DNA of 5,989 nt from CAYGWP01 sp964353455 (GTDB lineage: Bacteria > Planctomycetota > Phycisphaerae > FEN-1346). The translations under genes and the position numbers were made by a program. The notes beneath the pieces are model-generated. The model saw only the letters and a program-made list of their open reading frames with translations, was not told where the DNA came from and did not search any database. Shown here in pieces: positions 1 through 5,819 of this stretch (position 1 is its first letter; each line of letters starts with the position of its first letter). Where the stretch lies: NCBI GenBank assembly GCA_964353455.1, contig CAYGWP010000336.1, forward strand, positions 1 through 5,989. The letters are read 5' to 3'.

Positions 1-244
1 CGAGGCCGGCCCGTCGCGCGGCGCGAGCGGCGGCATGGGCGAAACGCATGTCGCGGCCCCATCGCGTGAGACCCCGGCGCATGACGCGGTGGGTGAATGC
101 CCCAGCGGGGGTGGAGCCGAACGCCGAGGCTATGAGGTGGACCTCGTGCCGGGCGGCCAGAAGTTGCTGCGTGAACTGATAGACATACGTTTCGGCCCCG
201 CCGCGGGCCGCATCCAGGTGCTCTATCTGGAAGCCGATCTTCAC
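1..244 (-). CDS. GT4-family glycosyltransferase, N-terminal part (truncated by window edge)
   Basis: Only the first 81 residues are present; the gene runs off the left edge. Translation from a GTG at 242-244 begins MKIGFQIEHLDAARGGAETY and continues into a segment ending HEVHLIA. This is the usual start of the N-terminal Rossmann domain of GT4 (WaaG-like) enzymes: a first beta strand, a glycine-rich GGAE loop (residues 15-18), an amphipathic helix, then a second strand after 'HEV'. The family transfers sugars from nucleotide donors with retention of configuration, typically at the cytoplasmic face of the inner membrane. The GTG overlaps the stop of the upstream kinase (GTGA, 241-244), and a perfect AGGAGG lies 7 bases upstream, which fixes the start. 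Its place after heptose and kinase genes suggests it adds a sugar to the LPS core. The exact donor and acceptor cannot be told, because the substrate-binding C-terminal half is missing. Confidence 0.85.
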   Translation of the reverse strand, partial: MKIGFQIEHLDAARGGAETYVYQFTQQLLAARHEVHLIASAFGSTPAGAFTHRVMRRGLTRWGRDMRFAHAAARAARRAGL

Positions 245-2022
245 TCTCTTGCCTCCTGCCGCCGGCGGCGACGGGCCTCGTGGCCGGCGATGCGCCGGGC
301 CTTCCGGATGATGCTGCGCAGGATCGCCTTGTGCTCGTCGCCGAGGCGCGGCACGCCGAAATACTCGCGGGCGAAGCGCACGGCGTCGGTCCGCGTGAAC
401 ACCGCCGACCGGACGTGCGTTGCCGCCGAGGGCCGCGACGAAAAGAGCAGGGCCGCGAGGTCCTTCACGATCCACCGCCGCCCGATGCCGCGCCTGTGGT
501 GCGTCACCCGCTGAAGGTCGATCAGGTAGAGGATCGGGTCGCCGCCGGCGACCGGCCGGATGAGGATATGACACAAATAGAAATCTCTATGCGACAGCCG
601 GGCGGCATGGAGCCGCCGCGCAAGGCGGGCGATGGCGAGGATAAGCCGTCGCTTCTCGGCAATCTTCTCGCGCGACGGATTGCCGCCGAAGGCGGCCTCG
701 CAGAACTTATCGGCCTGCGTGGCGCCGGCGATCTCCTCGGTGATGAGGCAACTGCGCTCCGAGCGCCCGCCGTGCGAGAGTTCCTCGCCGACCGCCACCC
801 GCCGCACCGTCGCGATGCCGGCGCTAACGACGCGCACCAGCGCCCGGACCTCCGCCCCGGCGAGCGAGACCGGGCGGTTGAGGCTGAATGTTCGCCTGAG
901 TTTCGTCCGCCACGGAACGGCCGTGTAGCGCTTGACGAAGAGCGCCCGTGTGCCGCCGGCCGGGCCTCCGCCCGCCGTAGGGCTACGGCCCGCAGGCGGG
1001 TCCGGAAGTTCAATGCGGACGGTCGAGCGGCCGGGGACATCGCGGAACACCTCGCCGCCGGGCATGGCCATGATGGCGTCGAGCGTCATGAGGCCCGCGG
1101 CTTCAAGCGCGGGGCGGAACTCCTCGTTGATCCTCAGTCGCCCGCCGTCCACCGTGACCTTCCGCTCCCGGTGGGGCGGAACCATGCCGGGGGGCGATGA
1201 CCGGCGCGACTCCAGCAGGTTCGGGTCCTGTCCGCGGCCGGGCATGCGTTCGGCCAGGCGCCGGATGCGGCGCGCCAGGCCCCTCGCCTCGTCGCCGAGG
1301 CGGCGCTCGGCCGAGTACGCTCGAAGCACGCGCAGCCGGTCGCGCAGGGTCACGCCAAGCGCCTCGGCGCTCACGTAGAGGGCCGCAAGGTCCTCGGCGG
1401 CCAGCCACGGCAGAAAACGCCGGAGCCGCTGAACGTCAATCAGGACGATGCGGGGCACGCCGCCGCGATGCACTTCAATATATAGATGCTTGGCATAAAG
1501 GTCGGGGAATGAGAAGCCCGCGCCGTGCAGCCGCCGGACGGCCGCGCCCACCGCATCGGCCACGGTGCGGCGCTCGCGCACCCGGCCGGCATCGGCCGGG
1601 GACGCATCCTGAATCCAGCGGGCAAGCGACACGCCCGCCGCCTCCCGCGTCGCCAGGAGCGACCGCGACTGCGTGCCGTCGTCGCTGTAGCCCCATGCCA
1701 CGGGGACGGCCACGGGAACCCCCGCGCGGATGAGCCGGCGCATGTTCCGCCACTCGCGCCTTGCCGCGGGCATCGGGAAGCGCAGGCGGAGCAGGTCCTT
1801 CCACGAGGCGGCGGCCGCATCGCCCCACTGGCGCTTGATGAAAATGGCGACGGGCTTGCCGTCGGGGCCCGCCAACTCCACCCGCGAGACCGACCGGGCC
1901 GCGTGCCCGTCCACGCGGCCGCGCTCGCCGGCGGCGAACAGGGCGTCGAACGATGCGAGGCCGCCGGCCTCAAGGATCGCGCGATAGTCGGGATGGATAT
2001 CAATTGTCGTCAATGCGGTCAC
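241..2022 (-). CDS. Tandem WaaP/InaA-like LPS core kinase (two kinase domains in one chain)
   Basis: This 593-residue protein is two homologous kinase-fold domains of the lipopolysaccharide kinase (Kdo/WaaP) family, roughly residues 5-260 and 288-581. Domain 2 is near-canonical: Lys364 in ALFVKR, Glu391 for the helix-C salt bridge, catalytic loop HRDFYLCH (Asp480; His485 where most kinases have Asn, as in WaaP), and metal-binding Asp502 in LIDLQR. Domain 1 has equivalents at Lys63, Glu90, Asp174, His179 and Asp196 with identical spacing, but the loop reads FPDLYAKH. Both domains share the block DLAAL and a late RLGDE motif (242-245 and 560-563). WaaP enzymes use ATP to phosphorylate core heptose in the cytoplasm, and one chain here could modify two positions (inference). 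The usual family length is about 250-270 residues, so this is a duplication-fusion. The C-terminus is a basic tail rich in Arg. The GTG start overlaps the preceding gene's stop (GTGA, 2019-2022) and has only a weak ribosome site, implying translational coupling. A palindromic insert lies in domain 2 (971-1000). Confidence 0.88.
   Translation of the reverse strand: MTALTTIDIHPDYRAILEAGGLASFDALFAAGERGRVDGHAARSVSRVELAGPDGKPVAIFIKRQWGDAAAASWKDLLRLRFPMPAARREWRNMRRLIRAGVPVAVPVAWGYSDDGTQSRSLLATREAAGVSLARWIQDASPADAGRVRERRTVADAVGAAVRRLHGAGFSFPDLYAKHLYIEVHRGGVPRIVLIDVQRLRRFLPWLAAEDLAALYVSAEALGVTLRDRLRVLRAYSAERRLGDEARGLARRIRRLAERMPGRGQDPNLLESRRSSPPGMVPPHRERKVTVDGGRLRINEEFRPALEAAGLMTLDAIMAMPGGEVFRDVPGRSTVRIELPDPPAGRSPTAGGGPAGGTRALFVKRYTAVPWRTKLRRTFSLNRPVSLAGAEVRALVRVVSAGIATVRRVAVGEELSHGGRSERSCLITEEIAGATQADKFCEAAFGGNPSREKIAEKRRLILAIARLARRLHAARLSHRDFYLCHILIRPVAGGDPILYLIDLQRVTHHRRGIGRRWIVKDLAALLFSSRPSAATHVRSAVFTRTDAVRFAREYFGVPRLGDEHKAILRSIIRKARRIAGHEARRRRRQEARE
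252..257 (-). promoter_or_regulatory. Strong Shine-Dalgarno for the GT4 gene, embedded in the kinase 3' end
   Basis: On the minus strand AGGAGG ends 7 bases before the GTG at 244. It is encoded inside the Gln-Glu-Ala codons of the arginine-rich tail of the kinase. It is the best ribosome site in the window and supports the GTG start of the downstream glycosyltransferase, allowing fresh initiation as well as termination-reinitiation. Confidence 0.75.
971..1000. repeat. 30-base interrupted palindrome inserted in frame in kinase domain 2
   Basis: Plus strand: outer arms CCCGCC (971-976) and GGCGGG (995-1000), 3-base interior loops GTA and GCA, inner arms GGGC and GCCC around TACG. An overlapping alternative stem is CCGTAG (975-980) with CTACGG (983-988). 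It encodes residues 341-351 of the kinase (DPPAGRSPTAG). Aligning the two kinase domains between the shared R-(V/I)-E-L and A-(I/L)-F-(I/V)-K-R blocks gives 8 residues in domain 1 and 20 in domain 2. The excess of about 12 residues (36 bases) matches the size of this element. It looks like a small palindromic element that inserted without breaking the reading frame. I see no second copy in this window. Confidence 0.6.
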
Positions 2023-2876
2023 CGGTCCAGGGAATGATCGCCGAGGAGTTCCACGGCCAGGCTGCTGCCCATGACGCGGGCCAGTGCGCGGCGGACCTTG
2101 TGGTTGCCGCGCCAGTGCCTGATGCCGCCGCGGCCCAAGAGGGCCGTGGCGTGGGCCACGTGCTCAACGTATGAACGCATCTCTACTGGTGAGAGGCGCA
2201 CGGCCTCGTGGCCGGCCGCCTCAAGGCCGCGATAAAGAAGTTCGCCGGTCGGGTGCCCGGCTGCGGGCTGCCAGTTCAGGCCGAGTTGCCGCACGAGGTC
2301 CAGCCGGTAGATGGCGCAGAACGATCGCGGATACCACGGAGTCCGGGCGAGTCTCGGGTCCGGCGGGAGGCCGGCGGCGCGCCGGGCGAACGCCTTCATC
2401 CGCCGCGTGTCCCAGAGGCGCTTCATCGCACTGTACCAGGCGGCGTCATCGTCCATCTTGTCGGATCCGAGCGCAACGGCCCGCGGGCTGGCCGCCAGGC
2501 GTCCGATCATTGCGCCGAGCCAGCCTTCGCGCCGCACAATCGTGTCGGTATGGAAACTGACGAGCCACCTGCCGCGCGCCGCCGCCATGCCGATGTCCAT
2601 GGCCGAGGCGTGGGCGTAAACCGGCTGGGCCTCGGTCTCGGGCCCGCGCTCGATGAGGCGAATCCAGCCGACGCGGCGGAGGTAGTCGAGCGAGGCGTCG
2701 GCGGAGTTGTTATCAACGACGATAAGTTCGTACGGATGGTCGGTGAGGCGGCGGATCGCCCGGAGGCACAGCCGCACGAGTTCCTCCGTCCGGTAGTGCG
2801 GGATGACGATGGACGCGAGGCCCTCCGGCACGTCGGCGCCGGTGCGGATGGCTTCGAGTTGGTCGCGGTCGAGCAT
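2019..2876 (-). CDS. Family 2 (GT-A fold) glycosyltransferase
   Basis: A 285-residue GT2-type enzyme of the usual compact length. The N-terminal GT-A fold is recognisable: strand and loop SIVIPHYRTEELVRLCLRAI (residues 22-41), then ELIVVDNNSADAS (50-62) carrying the nucleotide-binding Asp, then FHTDTIV (108-114) at the position of the metal-binding DXD, here in the variant form His-Thr-Asp. A later segment around 205-225 (HPTGELLYRGLEAAGHE) fits the acceptor side and catalytic-base region, but I cannot name the base with confidence. No signal peptide or membrane helix is visible, so it should act at the cytoplasmic membrane face. It begins 10 bases after the heptosyltransferase stop with only a weak ribosome site, and its stop overlaps the kinase start. 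The context argues for adding a core or outer-core sugar; the donor sugar is unknown. Confidence 0.85.
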   Translation of the reverse strand: MLDRDQLEAIRTGADVPEGLASIVIPHYRTEELVRLCLRAIRRLTDHPYELIVVDNNSADASLDYLRRVGWIRLIERGPETEAQPVYAHASAMDIGMAAARGRWLVSFHTDTIVRREGWLGAMIGRLAASPRAVALGSDKMDDDAAWYSAMKRLWDTRRMKAFARRAAGLPPDPRLARTPWYPRSFCAIYRLDLVRQLGLNWQPAAGHPTGELLYRGLEAAGHEAVRLSPVEMRSYVEHVAHATALLGRGGIRHWRGNHKVRRALARVMGSSLAVELLGDHSLDR

Positions 2877-2886
2877 CGCTTACTGC

Positions 2887-3900
2887 CTACTGGCGGTTGA
2901 GCGCTTCGGCCAGGGCGCCGAGCGCTTCCTCGGGCAAAATCTTATACATGCATTCATTGGTGCCGGTCGGGCACATCGGTTCCTGGCACGGCCCGCACGG
3001 GACTATGGCCTGGAGTCGGACCTCCTTATGGTGCCAGGTCTCTGTCCAGCGGATGTCGGTGGGTCCGAAGAGCGAGACGACCGGCCGGCCGAACGCCGCA
3101 GCGTAGTGCCGGAGGCCGCTGTCGATGGCGACCAAGGCGCGAGCGCGGCGGACGACGGCCCGCGCTGAGGCGAGCGTGACGCCCTTGTCGTGAAATGCCG
3201 GGCATCCGCCGAGGGCCTCGGAGATCGCCTCGGCGACCGGCGCCTCCGACGGGCCGCAGAGAATGGCCGGCTCCAGGCAGAACCTCTCGCGGGCGCCCCT
3301 GGCGAGCGCCGCCCAATGCTCGGCGGGCCACGCCTTCGACGGGCCGAACGCGTAGCCGGGGCAAAGGAGGAGCGTCTTCGCCGGGTCGAGCCGCAGGGCC
3401 TCGTACGCCGCCATGGCGGCCGCCTCGTCCTCGGCGGTCGTGAAGAGTTCCATGCGGCGGTCGTCGGTCGGCGCGCCGAGGACCTCGGCCAATCTAAGAT
3501 AGTACGCGATCATCGGCCCTGGAACGAACCTGCCGCCCTCTCGTTCGGGGCGCAGGCGGTCCGTCAGGAGCATCCCCCGTCCGCCGCGGTCGTAGCCGAT
3601 GCGGCGTTTGACCCTGCCCATCCAGAAGAGCATCGCGCTTCGGAAACTGTTGGGCATGAGGACGCCCGCCTGGGGCCGCTCTTTCCGCAGCGCCGCCGCG
3701 GCGCGATTGAACTCGGCGGTTTCCTTATTTGTTTCAATATAAACATCAATCCATGGGTTCGGGCTGAGGACGGTGCGGACGCTCGGCCGCGCGACGGCCA
3801 CGATCCGCTCCGCCGGGAAGCGCGCCCGCAAGGCCCTCAGGGTCGGCGTGGCCATGACGGCATCGCCTACCCAATTCGGCAATGCCACGGCCAGCGTCAT
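2887..3900 (-). CDS. waaF: ADP-heptose:LPS heptosyltransferase (GT9, WaaF-like)
   Basis: This 337-residue GT9 enzyme has the length and landmarks of heptosyltransferase II. It transfers L,D- or D,D-heptose from the ADP-sugar to the inner core on the cytoplasmic side. The N-terminal domain starts LPNWVGDAVMATP (residues 7-19) with Asp13 as the likely catalytic base, followed by PNSFRSA (83-89). The C-terminal nucleotide-binding domain has PGYAFGPSKAWP (181-192), the AIDSGLRHYAAAFGRPVVSLFGPTD block (259-282), and the WaaF-typical cysteine-rich tail PCGPCQEPMCPTG...CMYKI (301-321). The tail favours WaaF over WaaC; the exact acceptor is inferred. The ATG overlaps the gmhB stop (ATGA, 3897-3900) and has its own ribosome site. 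Neighbouring genes make its donor. Codons for residues 48-61 are notably AT-rich compared with the rest. Confidence 0.93.
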   Translation of the reverse strand: MTLAVALPNWVGDAVMATPTLRALRARFPAERIVAVARPSVRTVLSPNPWIDVYIETNKETAEFNRAAAALRKERPQAGVLMPNSFRSAMLFWMGRVKRRIGYDRGGRGMLLTDRLRPEREGGRFVPGPMIAYYLRLAEVLGAPTDDRRMELFTTAEDEAAAMAAYEALRLDPAKTLLLCPGYAFGPSKAWPAEHWAALARGARERFCLEPAILCGPSEAPVAEAISEALGGCPAFHDKGVTLASARAVVRRARALVAIDSGLRHYAAAFGRPVVSLFGPTDIRWTETWHHKEVRLQAIVPCGPCQEPMCPTGTNECMYKILPEEALGALAEALNRQ

Positions 3901-5222
3901 GAGTTCCTCTCCAGAAGGAGCAGCGTAATCACCAGGAGTTGCAGGAGAATGGCAATCTGAAGGTAGAATGCCTTGTCGGCCCCCACGAGGACCAGGACGA
4001 GACCGCAGAAGACCGCGCCGGCCTGCGCCAGGTACGCCAGCAGGCGCAGAGACGAGAACCCGGGGGGCCGCTGGCCGCGGCCGACCCGCCGCAACTCAAG
4101 GAGCATCTGCCGGAGGAGGTCCGGCGTATTGTCGGGCAGACGTTCCTCGCCGGCGGATGGATGGCGCGGGAGGCACTCGCGGCAGAGGAGCAGCCCCTCG
4201 CGGCGTGCGGCCGCACCCGATGCCAAGTCGGAGTCGGGCACCGTCTGTGCGCAGCGGGCGCACGTCTGGGCGGACGGCGCCGGTCGGCGCCTGGGCGCAG
4301 GCGCTTCGCGGGCGACCGGCGGTTTCGGTTCGAGTGGCGGCAGCCCGGCGGCCGGCCTCTGGCTCACGACGGGCTGCGGGCCAGGGGGGGGATGGGCCGC
4401 GGATTCGACTGCGACGATTTCCGAATCAGGCTCCTCAGCGACGGGCTCCAGTTCGGGCTCGGGTTCCGGCTCCTCGACATGGACGGGCGCCGGCTCGGGT
4501 GGGGGCGCCTCCTCGACCGGCGGGGGCTCTTCTTTCGAGCCCGACGCGGAAGCGTCGGGGAAGTCCCCCGCCGCTCCCGCGGCGGGCTCGGTGATAGGTT
4601 CGGCCGCTTCAGGCTGCGGCGCTTCAGGCTCGGCCTCTTCAGCGCCGGGGAGGCGGTGATGGAGGATGAAGTCGGCGGCCTCGTCGAGGCCGGGCGCCTC
4701 GGCGGTGGGCGGCTGGACGTCGGCGGGGCGCTCGGCCTCCTGACTGGGCAGTGCGGGAAGTTTGACGGTCCGCACGCCGGCCGCCTGGCCGGCCCCGATG
4801 TCGCGCCACGTATCGCCAACCATCCATGAGATTGCCAGGTCCAGGCCGAGGTCCTCGGCCGCCTGAAGAAGGAGGCCGGGCTTGGGCTTGCGGCAGTCGC
4901 ATTCCACGACGAGTTCGGGCCGCTTCGCCTCGGTCGGGTCGGGATGGTGGGGGCAGGCGTAATAGGCATCGACGCGTGCGCCGAGTAGTTCAAGTTGCTC
5001 GTCGAGGGCCTGGTGGAACCGGTTGAGGTCGTCCTCGGTGAGGAGTCCGCGCGCGATGGCCGACTGGTTGGTGACGACGATAAGCCTGTATCCGGCATCG
5101 GCGAGTCGGCGAAGCGCGCCGCCGACGCCGGCGAGGATGCGGATCTGCTCTGGGCGGGTGGGGTAGCCCACCTCTTCGATGAGCGTTCCGTCGCGGTCGA
5201 GGAAGATGGCGGGTTCTTTCAC
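3897..5222 (-). CDS. gmhB: GmhB heptose-bisphosphate phosphatase fused to zinc-ribbon-like and two-helix membrane module
   Basis: Residues 1-191 are a complete HAD-superfamily GmhB, which removes the 7-phosphate of heptose-1,7-bisphosphate. The nucleophile motif is FLDRDGT (Asp9, Asp11) and motif II is VVTNQS (Thr51). The GmhB zinc loop has Cys90, His92, Cys108 and Cys110, followed by RKPKPG (Lys112/Lys114) and GDTWRDIGAG (Asp137, Asp141). Normal GmhB ends about here (175-190 residues). This protein goes on to 441: a Pro/Glu/Ala-rich, probably disordered linker (192-318), a four-cysteine module CARC (321-324) ... CREC (347-350) resembling a zinc ribbon, a basic stretch (378-393), and two hydrophobic helices (about 394-414 and 419-437) split by a short ADKAF turn. 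The basic stretch suggests both ends face the cytoplasm, so the phosphatase would be tethered to the inner membrane (inference). The start is GTG at 5222, 6 bases after gmhA, with GGTGAG upstream. A 55-base palindrome lies in the linker. The catalytic part is certain; the function of the extension is unknown. Confidence 0.92.
   Translation of the reverse strand: MKEPAIFLDRDGTLIEEVGYPTRPEQIRILAGVGGALRRLADAGYRLIVVTNQSAIARGLLTEDDLNRFHQALDEQLELLGARVDAYYACPHHPDPTEAKRPELVVECDCRKPKPGLLLQAAEDLGLDLAISWMVGDTWRDIGAGQAAGVRTVKLPALPSQEAERPADVQPPTAEAPGLDEAADFILHHRLPGAEEAEPEAPQPEAAEPITEPAAGAAGDFPDASASGSKEEPPPVEEAPPPEPAPVHVEEPEPEPELEPVAEEPDSEIVAVESAAHPPPGPQPVVSQRPAAGLPPLEPKPPVAREAPAPRRRPAPSAQTCARCAQTVPDSDLASGAAARREGLLLCRECLPRHPSAGEERLPDNTPDLLRQMLLELRRVGRGQRPPGFSSLRLLAYLAQAGAVFCGLVLVLVGADKAFYLQIAILLQLLVITLLLLERNS
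3906..3912 (-). promoter_or_regulatory. Shine-Dalgarno for the waaF-like gene
   Basis: Minus strand GGAGAGG lies 5 bases before the ATG at 3900. It sits inside the last codons (LLLLERNS) of the enlarged gmhB and confirms the ATG overlapping that gene's stop as the start. Confidence 0.65.
4536..4590. repeat. 55-base nested palindromic (REP-like) element in the gmhB linker
   Basis: Outer arms CGAGCCCG (4536-4543) and CGGGCTCG (4583-4590) are perfect inverted repeats. Inside are two perfect 8-base-stem hairpins with 4-base loops: CCCGACGC / GGAA / GCGTCGGG (4540-4559) and CCCGCCGC / TCCC / GCGGCGGG (4567-4586). Between them CGGGG and CCCCG (4556-4560 and 4566-4570) can also pair. No run of T follows on either strand, so it is not an intrinsic terminator. 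It encodes residues 211-229 of the GmhB fusion protein, wholly within the low-complexity linker. The symmetry goes well beyond what a coding linker needs, which suggests an inserted palindromic repeat unit. Only one copy is visible here. Confidence 0.7.
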
Positions 5223-5228
5223 GCGGTC

Positions 5229-5819
5229 TCACCCCCCGGCCTTGGGCTGCCTGGCGAAGAGGGCCTCTTCGACCAGGCGGCACAGGATGTGGAGGACGGC
5301 GAGGTGTCCCTCCTGGATCGTCGGGGTGGAGTCGGCGGGCACGCAGAGGGTCACGTCGCAGAGTTCCTTGAGTTTGCCGCCGGTTCGTCCCGCGAGGCCG
5401 AGGACCTTTGCGCCGCGGGTGCGTGCGAGGGCCGCAGCCTTCAGTATATTGACACTCATGCCGCTGGTCGAAATGGCCCAGAGGACATCTCCGGACCTGA
5501 CGAGGGCCTGGACCTGCCGCTCGAAGATCTGCTCGAAGTCATAGTCGTTGCCGACGGCCGTGAGGATGCTCGAGTTCGTGGTGAGGGCGACGCAGGGCAG
5601 GGCGGGTCGGTCAACGAGGAACCGTCCGACGAGTTCTCCGGCGATGTGCTGTGCGTCTGCGGCGCTGCCTCCGTTGCCGCAGACGTAAATGGTTCCGCCG
5701 GCGCGGAGGGAGGCGATGAGGAGTTCTGCGGCGCGGGCGATCGGCTCGGCCAGCGAATCGGCCATCTCGGCCTGAAGTTTCGAGGCGGCCACCAGGTGCG
5801 AGCGGATGGTCTCGATCAT
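5229..5819 (-). CDS. gmhA: Sedoheptulose-7-phosphate isomerase
   Basis: GmhA converts sedoheptulose-7-phosphate to D-glycero-D-manno-heptose-7-phosphate, the first committed step of ADP-heptose synthesis in the cytoplasm. The 196-residue product matches the family length and has the SIS fold. The signature CGNGGSAADAQHIAGEL is at residues 47-63, the phosphate-binding STSGMS at 117-122 and PADSTPTIQEGH at 161-172. The putative zinc ligands His58, Glu62, Gln169 and His177 keep the spacing I recall for characterised GmhA (4, 107 and 8 residues). Met121 replaces the Asn commonly seen in STSGNS. I start at the ATG at 5817-5819: it gives the conserved MIETIRSHL opening, overlaps the preceding stop as ATGA (5816-5819) and has a GGGGG ribosome site 7 bases upstream. 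An in-frame upstream start at 5852 would add 11 unneeded residues inside the rfaE2 tail. Confidence 0.95.
   Translation of the reverse strand: MIETIRSHLVAASKLQAEMADSLAEPIARAAELLIASLRAGGTIYVCGNGGSAADAQHIAGELVGRFLVDRPALPCVALTTNSSILTAVGNDYDFEQIFERQVQALVRSGDVLWAISTSGMSVNILKAAALARTRGAKVLGLAGRTGGKLKELCDVTLCVPADSTPTIQEGHLAVLHILCRLVEEALFARQPKAGG

Noticed and set aside
96..115. CCCC-AGC-GGGG stem in the GT4 gene
   Set aside because: Only a 4-base stem; not distinguishable from GC-rich background.
280..1200. Long plus-strand open frame (306 codons) opposite the kinase gene
   Set aside because: It is antisense to a well-recognised kinase. Its translation is Arg/Ala/Pro/Gly-rich with no family resemblance, typical of high-GC shadow frames.
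1301..1318. GCCGAG...CTCGGC inverted repeat in kinase domain 1
   Set aside because: Six-base stem in coding DNA. The encoded RLGDE motif is shared by both domains, so protein conservation explains the sequence.
2126..2160. Short inverted repeats (GGCC...GGCC and CGTGG...CCACG)
   Set aside because: Short stems within conserved coding sequence of the GT2 gene, as expected by chance at this GC content, and without nested symmetry.
3190..3960. Plus-strand open frame opposite the waaF-like gene
   Set aside because: It overlaps a complete GT9 gene and has low-complexity composition without motifs.
4540..4586. Strong hairpins considered as transcription terminators
   Set aside because: No T-run follows either hairpin on either strand, and they lie in the middle of an intact reading frame.
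3939..4829. Long plus-strand open frame (296 codons) opposite gmhB
   Set aside because: Antisense to conserved HAD motifs. Its Gly/Arg-rich product mirrors the Pro/Glu-rich linker and shows no recognisable domain.
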